In this document: in pieces, positions 47,749-56,483 of the stretch
Layout of the letters: each line of letters begins with the position of its first letter
Numbering within the stretch: position 1 is the stretch's first letter
Source: Methanobacterium formicicum DSM 3637
Lineage (GTDB): Archaea; Methanobacteriota; Methanobacteria; Methanobacteriales; Methanobacteriaceae
Length of the DNA stretch: 64,000 bases
Direction: 5' to 3'
Assembly: GCF_000302455.1 (NCBI RefSeq)
Contig: NZ_AMPO01000002.1
Location: 232,183 to 296,182, forward strand
Translations under genes and position numbers: made by a program
The notes under the pieces: generated by a model
Seen by the model: the letters and a program-made list of their open reading frames with translations, nothing else
The model's database searches: none
Told to the model about the DNA's origin: nothing

Positions 47749-49128
47749 TTAAATATCTTCATGTTTGGATTCTGTTTCTGTCATTATCATTGAATGTTTA
47801 ATAATTTGGTCAATATAATCTTCATCCTTTTCATTTGGAACTGTGACTTTATTGATCTTCTTAATGACTTCTTCTCTAAGCTCTTTTAAACGTTCTTTTA
47901 ATTGTGGAATATCTGACTTAGAAAGATATCCGTCCTCAATTGTTCCATTCTCAAGTTCTGAAATAGCTTCTCTTACCTGATCTATTTCTAGATTTAACAA
48001 CAAAATCTGTCTGAATTCATTTTTCATGTTCTTAGATTCTTTTTTACTTTCATTTAATTTATCATTAAGTTCTCTAAATTCTTTAGTTTCATAATCCTTG
48101 ACATTTGCTTCATCTAATGAAAGAGCAGGTAATGCGTCGATATACATCGTTTTTAAATCGTCAGGATTAGCCTGCCAATAAGTTCGATCCATATCAGTAA
48201 TTTTATGTCCAGCCATAAAATCTGCTATAACTTTTTCTCCTTTTTTGTTGATGAAGGTAGAAATGAAATATTTACGAAGGGAATGGCTTCTCCAGAAGCT
48301 ATAAGCGTTTTTTTCTTTCTTAAAACCAGCTTTTATTCCTGTATTTCTGAAATTTGTTACAATACTGTCTCGAGACATTTGACCTCCATATTTACTTGCA
48401 AAGATGTGCTCAGAATTATTCTCAACTCTTATATTTTCATTACGTCCGTAACAACGTTCTTTAAGGTAATGAATTATTTCTCTAGATGCTTCAGGAGGAA
48501 TAAATGTAATGTAACTGTATGATGTTTTTTGACGGGTTATATTGAGAGTTAAAATTTCTTGTAGGATTTCATCTTCAAATTTAAAGAGGTCATATACATC
48601 GTCAATTTCTTTACCTATTGCACTACTTGCACATTCTATGAATTTTCTTATAGTCAAATCTCGAGCTTCTTGTTGACCCATTCCTGTCATGGCCATTAAA
48701 TATATTAAAGCTCTTTCACGGACTGCTGCAGAATTAGCTAGTTTTTTAACGGTTTTACGATTTAAAGGTCGACCAATATTTTTTTCTAGCCCAATATCTC
48801 CACTATCTAATTTTATATCTGCAAGAGTAATATCAAACGATAAGTAAAAAGATCTAACGGCTGCAAAATATAATTTTGTTGTTTTTTTAGATTTACCTGT
48901 ATCTTTAAGATATTTTTTATATTTTAAAAGATAATCGTAAACTTTGGATTTTATAGGTCTTACTCCACTTTCTTCTTCATTATCTGCTTCTTCATATAAT
49001 TCAAATGGAGTCTTACCTATGAGTTCACAATATTGTTTAAAAGCTATTAAATAAGCTGATTGTGTTCCTTCCCCAATGTTACGTCTTAAAAACCATTTTT
49101 CAATTATTGCAGCATCTTCCCCATTCAT
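47749..49128 (-). CDS. int: Island integrase, tyrosine recombinase
   Basis: The 459-residue protein has a SAM-like core-binding domain (about 8-105) and a catalytic domain with box II H281-S-L-R284-K, AGH (305-307) and Tyr316 in DRTYWQ. Box I is TGMGQQEARDL, with Gly151 where the catalytic Arg normally follows TGL/TGM; Arg156 might substitute. A coiled-coil C-terminal extension (about 345-430) is present. The start lies 47 bp from the right att half-site, the usual position of an integrase. A TATA-like TATTTATATATT is about 25-30 bp upstream on the minus strand, so the mRNA may be nearly leaderless. Confidence 0.88.
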   Translation of the reverse strand: MNGEDAAIIEKWFLRRNIGEGTQSAYLIAFKQYCELIGKTPFELYEEADNEEESGVRPIKSKVYDYLLKYKKYLKDTGKSKKTTKLYFAAVRSFYLSFDITLADIKLDSGDIGLEKNIGRPLNRKTVKKLANSAAVRERALIYLMAMTGMGQQEARDLTIRKFIECASSAIGKEIDDVYDLFKFEDEILQEILTLNITRQKTSYSYITFIPPEASREIIHYLKERCYGRNENIRVENNSEHIFASKYGGQMSRDSIVTNFRNTGIKAGFKKEKNAYSFWRSHSLRKYFISTFINKKGEKVIADFMAGHKITDMDRTYWQANPDDLKTMYIDALPALSLDEANVKDYETKEFRELNDKLNESKKESKNMKNEFRQILLLNLEIDQVREAISELENGTIEDGYLSKSDIPQLKERLKELREEVIKKINKVTVPNEKDEDYIDQIIKHSMIMTETESKHEDI

Positions 49129-49174
49129 GATTATTTTTATTTAAATCATAATATATAAATATATTCGAACTTAT

Positions 49175-49202
49175 GCTTAGATATATCATGGTTTAACGAA
49201 GT
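49175..49202 (+). other. Right attachment half-site (attR candidate)
   Basis: The site reads GCTTAGATA, middle TATCATGGTT, arm TAACGAAGT. The outer arm is the reverse complement of the outer arm at 24101; the inner arm is not conserved. Confidence 0.7.
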
Positions 49203-49673
49203 AAAATTATTAAACTTTTAATATTTTATTATTATGTTTATTTTTGTGTACTGGTAAAACAAAAATCATTGAAATCGCTGTATTTATATCTTTGAGGCTA
49301 TATGTACTGGATCATTTACGGTGGTTTTTTAAATTTTAATTTTACCGTGGTGAAACAACTGATTTTTTTTTAAGACACATTTTTTTTGAGATAAATTTTG
49401 GTTAAATATTCAATATTCCATCCATAATTATTTGATTCCCTAATTTTTTAATCAATTTTTCATATAACTTTGACAGTAAGTAAAAGATTACAGTATAACT
49501 TCATTATGCCCCAAAACTGTGGCAATATTATAATAATAGAACCACAGATAATAAATGGGGTGCACTGGTGTACTTCATGTCTACCTCAAGATATTCCTGC
49601 CAGTGCATCCTATCTTATTATGAATTAGTTCCAGTAAGGAAACTTCCTTTGATAGGGTAAATATTAGTCTATT
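49203..49673. other. Chromosomal flank right of the island, no gene
   Basis: This 470-bp AT-rich stretch contains no supported gene. GTGCACTGG/CCAGTGCA words (about 49560 and 49602) can pair as a hairpin with a 35-nt loop, possibly a terminator of the MBL gene at 49674 or of an unknown transcript. Confidence 0.4.
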
Positions 49674-50297
49674 TTAGAGTTCGATTTTCCCATTTACATT
49701 TATAGGTTGACCATGGGCCGGGCATACCCATTTGAATTGGTAATGGTTGATTTTATCAATGGATTTTCTGGATAATTCCTCATTCCAAACCATCAATGAA
49801 TTCATTGGGCTTACTTTACCATGGGATGTTTGAATTAAGTCCCCTGCAAATAACACATCATTATACAGGAAACTTACATGACCTGGAGTATGTCCTGGTG
49901 TAGGTATAACTTCCAATCCTCCAATGGTCTCTTCTGGTGAGAATGGAATGATATTTTCCGGTTTTCCCGTACGCATAATGATAGATACCAGTCTTTTTAT
50001 TCCTGGCCTCTTTTTTTCACCATAAATATAAGGTATATCCTCAGCTGATGCATGTACTTCTGCACCGGTTATTTTCTGGAGAAAAACCAGGCCCCCTATA
50101 TGATCCACATCGTGATGAGTCAGGAGAATATGTTTTATATCATCTGGTTTTATATCCAAACCCTGTAATTCATTTAAAATACCTTTACCCTGACCAGGAC
50201 GTCCAGTATCTATTAAAATAGTTTCCTCACCCTGTATTAAATATGCATAATTTCCTTTAGTTGAATCCAAAGCATATACACCATCAGTTACTTTCAT
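49674..50297 (-). CDS. MBL-fold metallo-hydrolase
   Basis: The 207-residue protein has the metallo-beta-lactamase motif THHDVDHIGG (about 60-69), a second His in TPGHTPGHVSFL, an Asp in VLFAGDLI and a final His in CPAHGQPI. All five or six usual metal ligands are present. The family includes glyoxalase II-like thioesterases and nucleases; the compact size favours a small-molecule hydrolase. It ends a minus-strand set with a TauE-type transporter and another MBL protein, so a shared, perhaps sulfur-related, pathway is possible (inference). Confidence 0.85.
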   Translation of the reverse strand: MKVTDGVYALDSTKGNYAYLIQGEETILIDTGRPGQGKGILNELQGLDIKPDDIKHILLTHHDVDHIGGLVFLQKITGAEVHASAEDIPYIYGEKKRPGIKRLVSIIMRTGKPENIIPFSPEETIGGLEVIPTPGHTPGHVSFLYNDVLFAGDLIQTSHGKVSPMNSLMVWNEELSRKSIDKINHYQFKWVCPAHGQPINVNGKIEL

Positions 50298-50388
50298 AAC
50301 TATTCCTCCAGTTATTAAGTTTTAATCATGAGTTTATCTCACAAGTTCAATTCCAGTTCCAATTTAGTAGTAATATTCTTTATTAAAG

Positions 50389-51192
50389 CTATGCCAGTAT
50401 CATGGCCAGTCCCATTACCAGACTGATGGTCAGTATCACCGGTACGTAGATCTTCTCAAAGGTCTGTGGGTTGATTTTTTTGAGTAATTTTGGTCCGATA
50501 AATGCTCCTACTGCTGCTCCTCCAGCCAGGAGAATAATCAGGGTAATATCCAATCTTCCCAGGAGGAAATAACCACCGATACCAGTGAGGGAGTTGAAGA
50601 TGAGTACAAAGACGGTGGTACCCACCACAGTCATGGCGGGTAATCCTAAACTGTATAGGCCAGCGCTGACTGGTGGTGTTCCACTTATACCGAAAATTCC
50701 GGCCAGTAATCCAGATGCAACTCCAAATAATGAAGCAAGAAACTGCCGGGGTCTGGTTAAAACTACGGGGTCATTTTTGGAACTGGTCTCTTTTTTCACT
50801 TCCTCCTCCTGATTTTTATGTCGTTTGATGAAACTTCTTAACATAGGAATCATCATCAAAAGCATAAACACCCCTAAAAATCTTCTTAACATGTCCGAGG
50901 GTATCAAGTTAGCCAGGTAGGCTCCGATGAGTGTGCCTGCAACTCCACCTGCTCCCAGTATAATCCCAATTCGCAGGTCAACGTTACCTTCACGGTAGTG
51001 GCTGAAGGCCCCTACTGCAGTGGTGGGTAGTACTGATGCCAGTGAAGTGGCCACTGCCACCTGAGTGGGTATTCCAAATACCAGAGTTAAAACCGGTACG
51101 TACAGTCCACCTCCTCCACCACCCAGGGTTGAAACCAGAAGTCCGATTAAAAATCCAAAGATGGGAATGAAAATTTGACTAAAATCAATCAT
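50389..51192 (-). CDS. TauE/SafE (TSUP) family membrane permease
   Basis: The 267-residue protein has about eight membrane segments and two family repeats: FLIGLLVSTLGGGGGGLYVPVL near the start and LLAGIFGISGTPPVSAGLY in the second half. TSUP proteins export sulfite, sulfoacetate or related anions. It starts 4 bp after the MBL gene at 51197, so the two are one operon with likely linked roles. The substrate cannot be read. Confidence 0.88.
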   Translation of the reverse strand: MIDFSQIFIPIFGFLIGLLVSTLGGGGGGLYVPVLTLVFGIPTQVAVATSLASVLPTTAVGAFSHYREGNVDLRIGIILGAGGVAGTLIGAYLANLIPSDMLRRFLGVFMLLMMIPMLRSFIKRHKNQEEEVKKETSSKNDPVVLTRPRQFLASLFGVASGLLAGIFGISGTPPVSAGLYSLGLPAMTVVGTTVFVLIFNSLTGIGGYFLLGRLDITLIILLAGGAAVGAFIGPKLLKKINPQTFEKIYVPVILTISLVMGLAMILA

Positions 51193-51196
51193 TCCC

Positions 51197-51934
51197 TTAA
51201 ACCTCTCCAGTTATCTCTTCTATTCTGGAATGAAAATCACCGGTATAAAGGCCCCCATGGTAGGTTATCACGTATTCCACATCAAGATCTTCGAATTTTT
51301 TAAGGGATTTAACAGCTTGTTTAAACTCTTCATCATTTAAAATCTGTGGATTAGGCCCGGTTAGCTGGCCGTCAGCGATGTTCATTGCATCACCGGCGAT
51401 GAGGGTATTACCTGCTTCACAGTAGAGGCATATGTGTCCCGGTGTATGGCCTGGTGTGTGTATTACTGTGATTCCGCCACAGCAATCCAGTTTTTCCCCA
51501 TCACTCAGGGTTCGGTTAACTTCGGCATTGGTAGTGGAGAATATTTCCAGTACTTTTTCCTTCTCATCAGGGTTTAAATGGTTTATACGCTCCATGAACC
51601 TGGAATTCAATCTCACCAGTTTCTTTTCACCCTGTATATATGGTTTGTCCAGCGGATGGGAGAGAACTTCCACACCCGGTAATTCATTGATGATTTCTTT
51701 TACACCACCAATGTGGTCAATGTCCTGGTGGGTGATTATGATTTTATCCAGTTTTTCGAAGGGAACACCGGCTTTTTTCATGGAATTTTTTATGTTTTCA
51801 AGGCTTCCAGGTCCACCGGCATCAACCAGTATCACTGTATCCTCATCCCATAGTAAAGTAGGGTAAACAACGGTTTCTGGCCCGGTGAGTTTCATTGATA
51901 ACTCTAAAATTTCTATTCCTGGTGCAATATTCAC
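51197..51934 (-). CDS. MBL-fold metallo-hydrolase, second copy
   Basis: The 245-residue protein has THQDIDHIGG (about 67-76), HTPGHTPGHICLY, LIAGDAM and a final TYHGG. The motif set equals that of the protein at 49674 but sequence and length differ, so it is a paralogue, not a recent copy. It overlaps nothing and precedes the TauE-type gene by 4 bp. The AbrB-like gene lies 42 bp upstream on the same strand and may regulate this operon. Confidence 0.85.
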   Translation of the reverse strand: MNIAPGIEILELSMKLTGPETVVYPTLLWDEDTVILVDAGGPGSLENIKNSMKKAGVPFEKLDKIIITHQDIDHIGGVKEIINELPGVEVLSHPLDKPYIQGEKKLVRLNSRFMERINHLNPDEKEKVLEIFSTTNAEVNRTLSDGEKLDCCGGITVIHTPGHTPGHICLYCEAGNTLIAGDAMNIADGQLTGPNPQILNDEEFKQAVKSLKKFEDLDVEYVITYHGGLYTGDFHSRIEEITGEV

Positions 51935-51976
51935 AGTTACACATCCTAAAAATTTTAATGAATTGAATCATTTAAT

Positions 51977-52195
51977 TTATTCAATTTCAAGGTCATCCAA
52001 TATTTTAAGGGCGTATTCCCTCATTAATTCCTCTTTTAAAAGCACCAGTTTTTCATTTTTTTCTTTACCAAAGACTACCAGGTTATCACCTGGTTTTATA
52101 TTAAATTTATCCCTGGCTTCTTTAGGAATAACGATCTGTCCACGTTCCCCAACTTTAACCTTTCCAAAAAGATGATTATCCATATAACTTCCCAT
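51977..52195 (-). CDS. AbrB/SpoVT family DNA-binding protein
   Basis: The 72-residue protein has the swapped-hairpin AbrB pattern at about 10-55: FGKVKVGERGQIVIPKEARDKFNIKPGDNLVVFG, then a short helical tail. Such proteins are dimeric transcription regulators, sometimes antitoxins. It leads the minus-strand MBL/TauE/MBL group. GGAGG precedes the first ATG. Confidence 0.88.
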   Translation of the reverse strand: MGSYMDNHLFGKVKVGERGQIVIPKEARDKFNIKPGDNLVVFGKEKNEKLVLLKEELMREYALKILDDLEIE

Positions 52196-52559
52196 AAATA
52201 CATTCCTCCATCATTTTTTTACAAATCCAGTAGAAATTAAATATAAATTTTCGTACAATTCATATTCAAACATGTATTTCATACAATTCATATTTATGTT
52301 TTACTGAGGATATACTAAACTAAAAAAGATATTATAAATGAAGAAGAAAAAAATGATATAATAAACACTCATAAATCAATAGAAATGCATAAACTCATTA
52401 AAACGGATTTAAAAAGGCAGATATTCCTGTGAAAGTAAACTTGAACTATAATAACTGGATTTGTACATTCAAATCATTACTTTCAGCATATGATTTGATT
52501 TACATTTAATGATGAAACTACTTTTTAGAGGTACTTATACTTAAGGCATTTTTAAATAA
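52196..52559. other. AT-rich gap with CATACAATTCATATT repeats
   Basis: GTACAATTCATATT (about 52252) and ATACAATTCATATT (about 52279) are near-identical words 27 bp apart in the AbrB promoter region, possibly AbrB sites. No gene seen. Confidence 0.45.
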
Positions 52560-52877
52560 TCATTTATTTGCCTTACCATCTCTACAGAAATATCGTCCGG
52601 GTAAAGAGTCTTTCAGTGTATATTCTTTCCAGACATAACATTCATTACATTTACAGACCTTTTTTGTATCAATATCCTTACAAATAGCTTTCCCAGTGCT
52701 GCAATAAACTCCGGGAACACGTTCAGCATCCATCCGCATGGGACTGTCCAGATCTTGCTGGGTTATCAGTAACATGATTTTTTGTTTATCTTTAACACAT
52801 TGGCTTTCTATTTGTACAGCACACTTACCACAAAGGCATTGGTTGATGTTTTCCATTGAAAATTCAATTCTCCCCAT
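52560..52877 (-). CDS. DUF2769 family cysteine-rich protein
   Basis: The 105-residue protein has eight or more Cys in pairs: CLCGKC and C (15-28), YCSTGKAIC (about 58-66), CKCNEC (75-80) and YFCRDG near the end. This matches the DUF2769 pattern common in methanogens. Several metal ions or Fe-S centres could be bound; the function is unknown. ATG start after GGGGGATAAT. Confidence 0.75.
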   Translation of the reverse strand: MGRIEFSMENINQCLCGKCAVQIESQCVKDKQKIMLLITQQDLDSPMRMDAERVPGVYCSTGKAICKDIDTKKVCKCNECYVWKEYTLKDSLPGRYFCRDGKANK

Positions 52878-53120
52878 ATTATCCCCCTCTCCACATTGGT
52901 TACTCCTGAAGAATTTTTAAAAAGAGTGAGCTCCTTCAGCTGTAATATTTTCCTCCGTTTAAGTTTTATCTATCTATATATTCTCATTAAAACCTCTTAA
53001 ATATAATCTGCATCAATCGGTTTGAATTAGTTTGGATGTTTTTTATTTAACCAGACAAATTATATGATTTAAAATAGTAAATAATTATAATGGATTATAT
53101 TAAGACATCTATAGATTTAT

Positions 53121-53141
53121 AGACATACACTTCAAGTGTAA
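53121..53141 (+). promoter_or_regulatory. Palindromic element shared with 21989-22009
   Basis: TACACTTCAAGTGTA (53126-53140) within a 21-bp stretch identical to that upstream of the operon at 21948. It sits 32 bp before the ATG at 53173, near the expected transcription start. Confidence 0.75.
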
Positions 53142-53172
53142 AACAGTTCATAAAAGGGGAACAGGCGATATA

Positions 53173-53415
53173 ATGAATGGTGAAATAAACTTTGCAACAG
53201 ATATCAATGGCCATAAGGTTTGTAAATTTGAGGATGACAAAATTGCAGTGACTATTGTCCTTAAAAAAGATTACTCTGATGTTGAAGCTAAGCTCCGAGA
53301 TGTTGATATACTCAAAGACATCGAAAAAGCCTTAGAATCAGTCACTGTAACTGATGAATTTAAAGAACTAGTAGATAGTTATGGTTATCTATCCATTGAC
53401 AAAATTGAAGGTTAA
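53173..53415 (+). CDS. Hypothetical 80-residue protein
   Basis: I do not recognise a family. The product has an N-terminal beta region (INFATDINGHKVCKFEDDKIAVTIVL) and an acidic helical C-terminus (DVDILKDIEKALESVTVTDEFKELVDSYGYL). No membrane segment. AAAAGGGGAACAGGCGATATA before the ATG includes a ribosome site. It shares its promoter-proximal palindrome with the operon at 21948, so the two are likely coregulated. Confidence 0.6.
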   Translation: MNGEINFATDINGHKVCKFEDDKIAVTIVLKKDYSDVEAKLRDVDILKDIEKALESVTVTDEFKELVDSYGYLSIDKIEG

Positions 53416-53724
53416 ATCAATTTACAATTGATTTGAACATTTGATTTACACTTAATTTTTTTTATTTATTTTCGTAATATTTATGAACACCTAATTTTAT
53501 TTATGTGATATTATACTGGTTTATGTACTCTAAATTCCGATGAACAGTAAATCATCCCCAAAATGGCAATAATTTTTTATTACAATAATTTCTTAGGAGA
53601 GAAAGTACTGTTTTTCAGAGGTAAAAAACTACTAATTATATATTGTATGATGGAAAAGGTATGGCATAACCATTAAAAATTCAAAAATATCTATAAAGTA
53701 ATTTCAAGTCAGGAGCCTAAAAAT
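53416..53724. other. AT-rich gap before cofH
   Basis: No gene or clear repeat. TATATATTGTATG-like sequence (about 53636-53648) is a TATA candidate for cofH; AGTCAGGAGCC near 53707 is its ribosome site. Confidence 0.4.
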
Positions 53725-54774
53725 ATGATTAAAGACATTTACGAACGTTCTTTAGCGGGAGAGATCACCAGGGATGATGCACATAAGCTGGTAAACTCCA
53801 ATCCTTTTGAGTTATTCGACACTGCAGACCAGTTAAGACAGGAAATAGTGGGTGATGAAGTTACCTTTGTGGCTAACCGTAACATTGACATCACTGATCA
53901 CTGTATCATTGGTTGTACATTCTGTTCCTTCAGAAATAATATAGGATATGAACTAACCACTGAAGAAGTTTTAACCAGCATTAAAGAAGCCGTTGATGTA
54001 AATGCCAGTGAAATCTGTCTTTTTGGTGGTGTAATGCCCCACATGACTGTTGAATATTACTGCGATCTTTTCGAAGCAATTAAAGAAAATTATGATATCA
54101 TGCTTCACAGTATGTCTCCAGTGGAAGTTTTCCATGCTGCCAAGGCATCTGAAGTGAGCACCCAGGAGGCACTGACTTCATTTAAAAGTGCAGGACTGGA
54201 TAGTTTAACTGGTGCTTCAGCTGAGATACTGGTGGACAGTGTACGGGCCAAACTCTGCCCTAACAAGGTTTCAACACAGGAATGGGCTGATATCATTACT
54301 GAAGCTCACAATTTAGGGATTCCCAGCACATCCACCATTATGTACGGTAGTATAGAAACCTGGGAAGACCGTATAGAACACTTAATGATACTAAGAGATA
54401 TTCAGCGTGAAACCGGTGGCTTCACTGAACTGGTACCAATGACCTTCCTGGGAAAAAACAACATCATGGGACAGCAGTCCAATGGTGCCAGTGGTCTGGA
54501 TGATCTGAAATTACACGCAATTGCCCGGATAATTCTGGGAAGGGATATTCCCAATATTCAGGCATCATGGATTAAAATCGGTACCAGAATGGCACAGATG
54601 GCCCTCTGCTGTGGTGCTAATGACCTGGGCGGCACTATGATGGAGGATCTCATCTCCATTGCTGCTGGTTCATCCCATGGTGAATATTTATCCAGAGAAC
54701 AGATGCATGCCACTATTGAAGGTGTAGGTCGTATCCCTGTGGAAAGGAATACATTGTATGAAAGAGTGAATTAA
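53725..54774 (+). CDS. cofH: FO synthase subunit 2 (CofH), radical SAM
   Basis: The 349-residue enzyme has the radical SAM cluster CIIGCTFC (C60, C64, C67), and the CofH-type ITDHC and FCSFRNN surroundings. It joins the aminohydroxy-pyrimidine precursor to a tyrosine-derived radical; with CofG, encoded elsewhere, it makes the deazaflavin chromophore FO of coenzyme F420, the central hydride carrier of methanogenesis. The C-terminal half (SWIKIGTRMAQMALCCGANDLGGTMMEDLISIAAG) is typical of the MqnC/MqnE/CofH group. Monocistronic here. Confidence 0.9.
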   Translation: MIKDIYERSLAGEITRDDAHKLVNSNPFELFDTADQLRQEIVGDEVTFVANRNIDITDHCIIGCTFCSFRNNIGYELTTEEVLTSIKEAVDVNASEICLFGGVMPHMTVEYYCDLFEAIKENYDIMLHSMSPVEVFHAAKASEVSTQEALTSFKSAGLDSLTGASAEILVDSVRAKLCPNKVSTQEWADIITEAHNLGIPSTSTIMYGSIETWEDRIEHLMILRDIQRETGGFTELVPMTFLGKNNIMGQQSNGASGLDDLKLHAIARIILGRDIPNIQASWIKIGTRMAQMALCCGANDLGGTMMEDLISIAAGSSHGEYLSREQMHATIEGVGRIPVERNTLYERVN

Positions 54775-54997
54775 AATATCACCTACAATACATTATTTTT
54801 TTGAAAAACACATTTTTTATATACTTACTTTTTTTTGATCTGATTATTTTTTTAAGTTATTTTTAACCTATTCTAACCTATTTTCTAACTTATTTTAAGT
54901 CTACATTTTTTTATAAAAAATAATTAAATCAGCAGTTAGGGGCATTGTACTGCTGATCGGAGATTTTTAAAGTATTGCTTCATTACTTGCTTCTTTA

Positions 54998-55816
54998 TTA
55001 AGCATTACTTGCTATAACGGTTACCGAAGAATCATCATGACTGGTGGCATAGTAACGGTTTGAATAACCATTACCTTTGTAGTCATAGTCAACCCAGCTA
55101 CTACCATCCCATATCTCAACGGAACGGTGGTTTGCAGAATAACTGTTTGAGTACTGGATTATTCTTGCTGTGTAACCTTCCGATATTAATTGATTGTACA
55201 GGATGTTACTGTTTTCCCAACAATCACCGGTTCCTTTTCCACTGCTCCATCCATCAGTACCTGATGTGTAACCAGTGGAGTAAGAACTACTAGAACTACC
55301 TGAGCTACTTGAGCTACTGGAACTACCTGAGCTACTGGAACTACCTGAATTGGAGCTACTCAAGCTACTTGAACTAGCAGAAGATGATTTGTTTCCATTA
55401 TACACAGCTTTATTTGAGTTGTAGTTAGTTTCACTGTTTGTTGAATGGGAATAATCACTTTTATCTCCAATTTTGAGTTTTCCAGTGGATATAGCCTTCA
55501 TGTAGTGAAGGGAAATATTTCCAACAATACCGTCTTGTTTTATCCCAACATATCCCTGGAAATCTTTAACAGCTTGTTCAGTGTAGTTACCAAACTCACC
55601 ATCAATGGCACCAGTGTAGAATCCCTGGTTCTTAAGCCATTTCTGTACTTGGGTAACATTATCTCCAGTCATTCCTAATGTCAAATTTTGATCTGTACTG
55701 GCATTAGTCACGATGGTACTTCCACTATCTGTACTTTCTGCAGCTCCCACAGCAGGGATGGCTACAAAAAGTGCACACATAACAATCATTATTGTCTGTG
55801 TGAATTTTCGCCTAAT
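54998..55816 (-). CDS. Secreted PG-binding plus transglutaminase-like protein, paralogue of 4245; probable ATT start
   Basis: Same layout as the protein at 4245: signal peptide (RRKFTQTIMIVMCALFVAIPAVGA), PG_binding_1 domain (LGMTGDNVTQVQKWL, DGEFGNYTEQAVKDFQ), here a long Ser/Gly-only linker (about 50 residues), and a C-terminal domain with Cys in GTGDCWENSNILY, His in NHRSVEIW and Asp in HDDSS. It should act on the cell wall. GGAGGCGATATA at 55817-55828 is identical to the site at the other gene and is followed by ATT 55816. The alternative TTG 55837 lies before the ribosome site and inside a hairpin. An internal ATG would destroy the signal peptide. Confidence 0.8.
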   Translation of the reverse strand: MRRKFTQTIMIVMCALFVAIPAVGAAESTDSGSTIVTNASTDQNLTLGMTGDNVTQVQKWLKNQGFYTGAIDGEFGNYTEQAVKDFQGYVGIKQDGIVGNISLHYMKAISTGKLKIGDKSDYSHSTNSETNYNSNKAVYNGNKSSSASSSSLSSSNSGSSSSSGSSSSSSSSGSSSSSYSTGYTSGTDGWSSGKGTGDCWENSNILYNQLISEGYTARIIQYSNSYSANHRSVEIWDGSSWVDYDYKGNGYSNRYYATSHDDSSVTVIASNA

Positions 55817-55830
55817 TATATCGCCTCCTT

Positions 55831-55861
55831 GTCCCAAACCTTAAAAGAAGTGATTTGGGAC
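55831..55861 (-). promoter_or_regulatory. 5' leader hairpin directly before the ribosome site
   Basis: On the minus strand GTCCCAAA and TTTGGGAC (8-bp perfect stem, 15-nt loop) end two bases before the AAGGAGG ribosome site. It may modulate translation or mRNA stability of the secreted protein gene. Confidence 0.6.
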
Positions 55862-56483
55862 TGGTTAACACACACCATTCATTGATCATCTTATTTAAAG
55901 ATTTCGGTTTATTTTTATTATTAAAGCGATATCTAAGCTTATTTTTTTAAAGTAAGACCATTTAGAAGTTTTATTATTGTCATTAATTGAAAGAGAACAA
56001 TTTATGCTTAATTTAGAAAAATATTCTTGAAATAGGACTAAATTCATAAAATATTAATTCATATTCACGCATATTAAGAATACTCAGCATTACATTCTTA
56101 TTTTGATCCTAACTAATCAAAGCACTGGAACCCCATTAGCATTTCCACCTTTTTGAAGTAAAATAAATTCATATTGAGTTTATAATTTTAATTTAAAGTG
56201 TTTAAATCTCTTAATTAAGAATTTATAAAATATTGTTGATTATAAATGGATTTACATGAATATAAATTGTAATTGATTATTATTTTTTTACGTATCTATA
56301 TTTTTGTTATAATCTAACACCAGATTTACTAAAGTTAATTGAATTATTGATTAAAAATAATCAATAAAAAATTAGATCGATATAAAATCAACGAGCCCCA
56401 AAAATTTTGTACTTAATAAAATTAAAAAAATAGTAAAAATTAAAATAGTAAAAATTATTTATTCCTCTGGAATAACATTAAGT
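55862..56483. other. 622-bp AT-rich divergent region, no gene
   Basis: The gap holds the promoters of the diverging wall-protein and NudC genes. No strong repeat, RNA gene or supported small frame was found. Confidence 0.45.

Noticed and set aside
51432..51866. 144-codon plus-strand frame inside the MBL gene
   Set aside because: Antisense of a gene with intact metal motifs.
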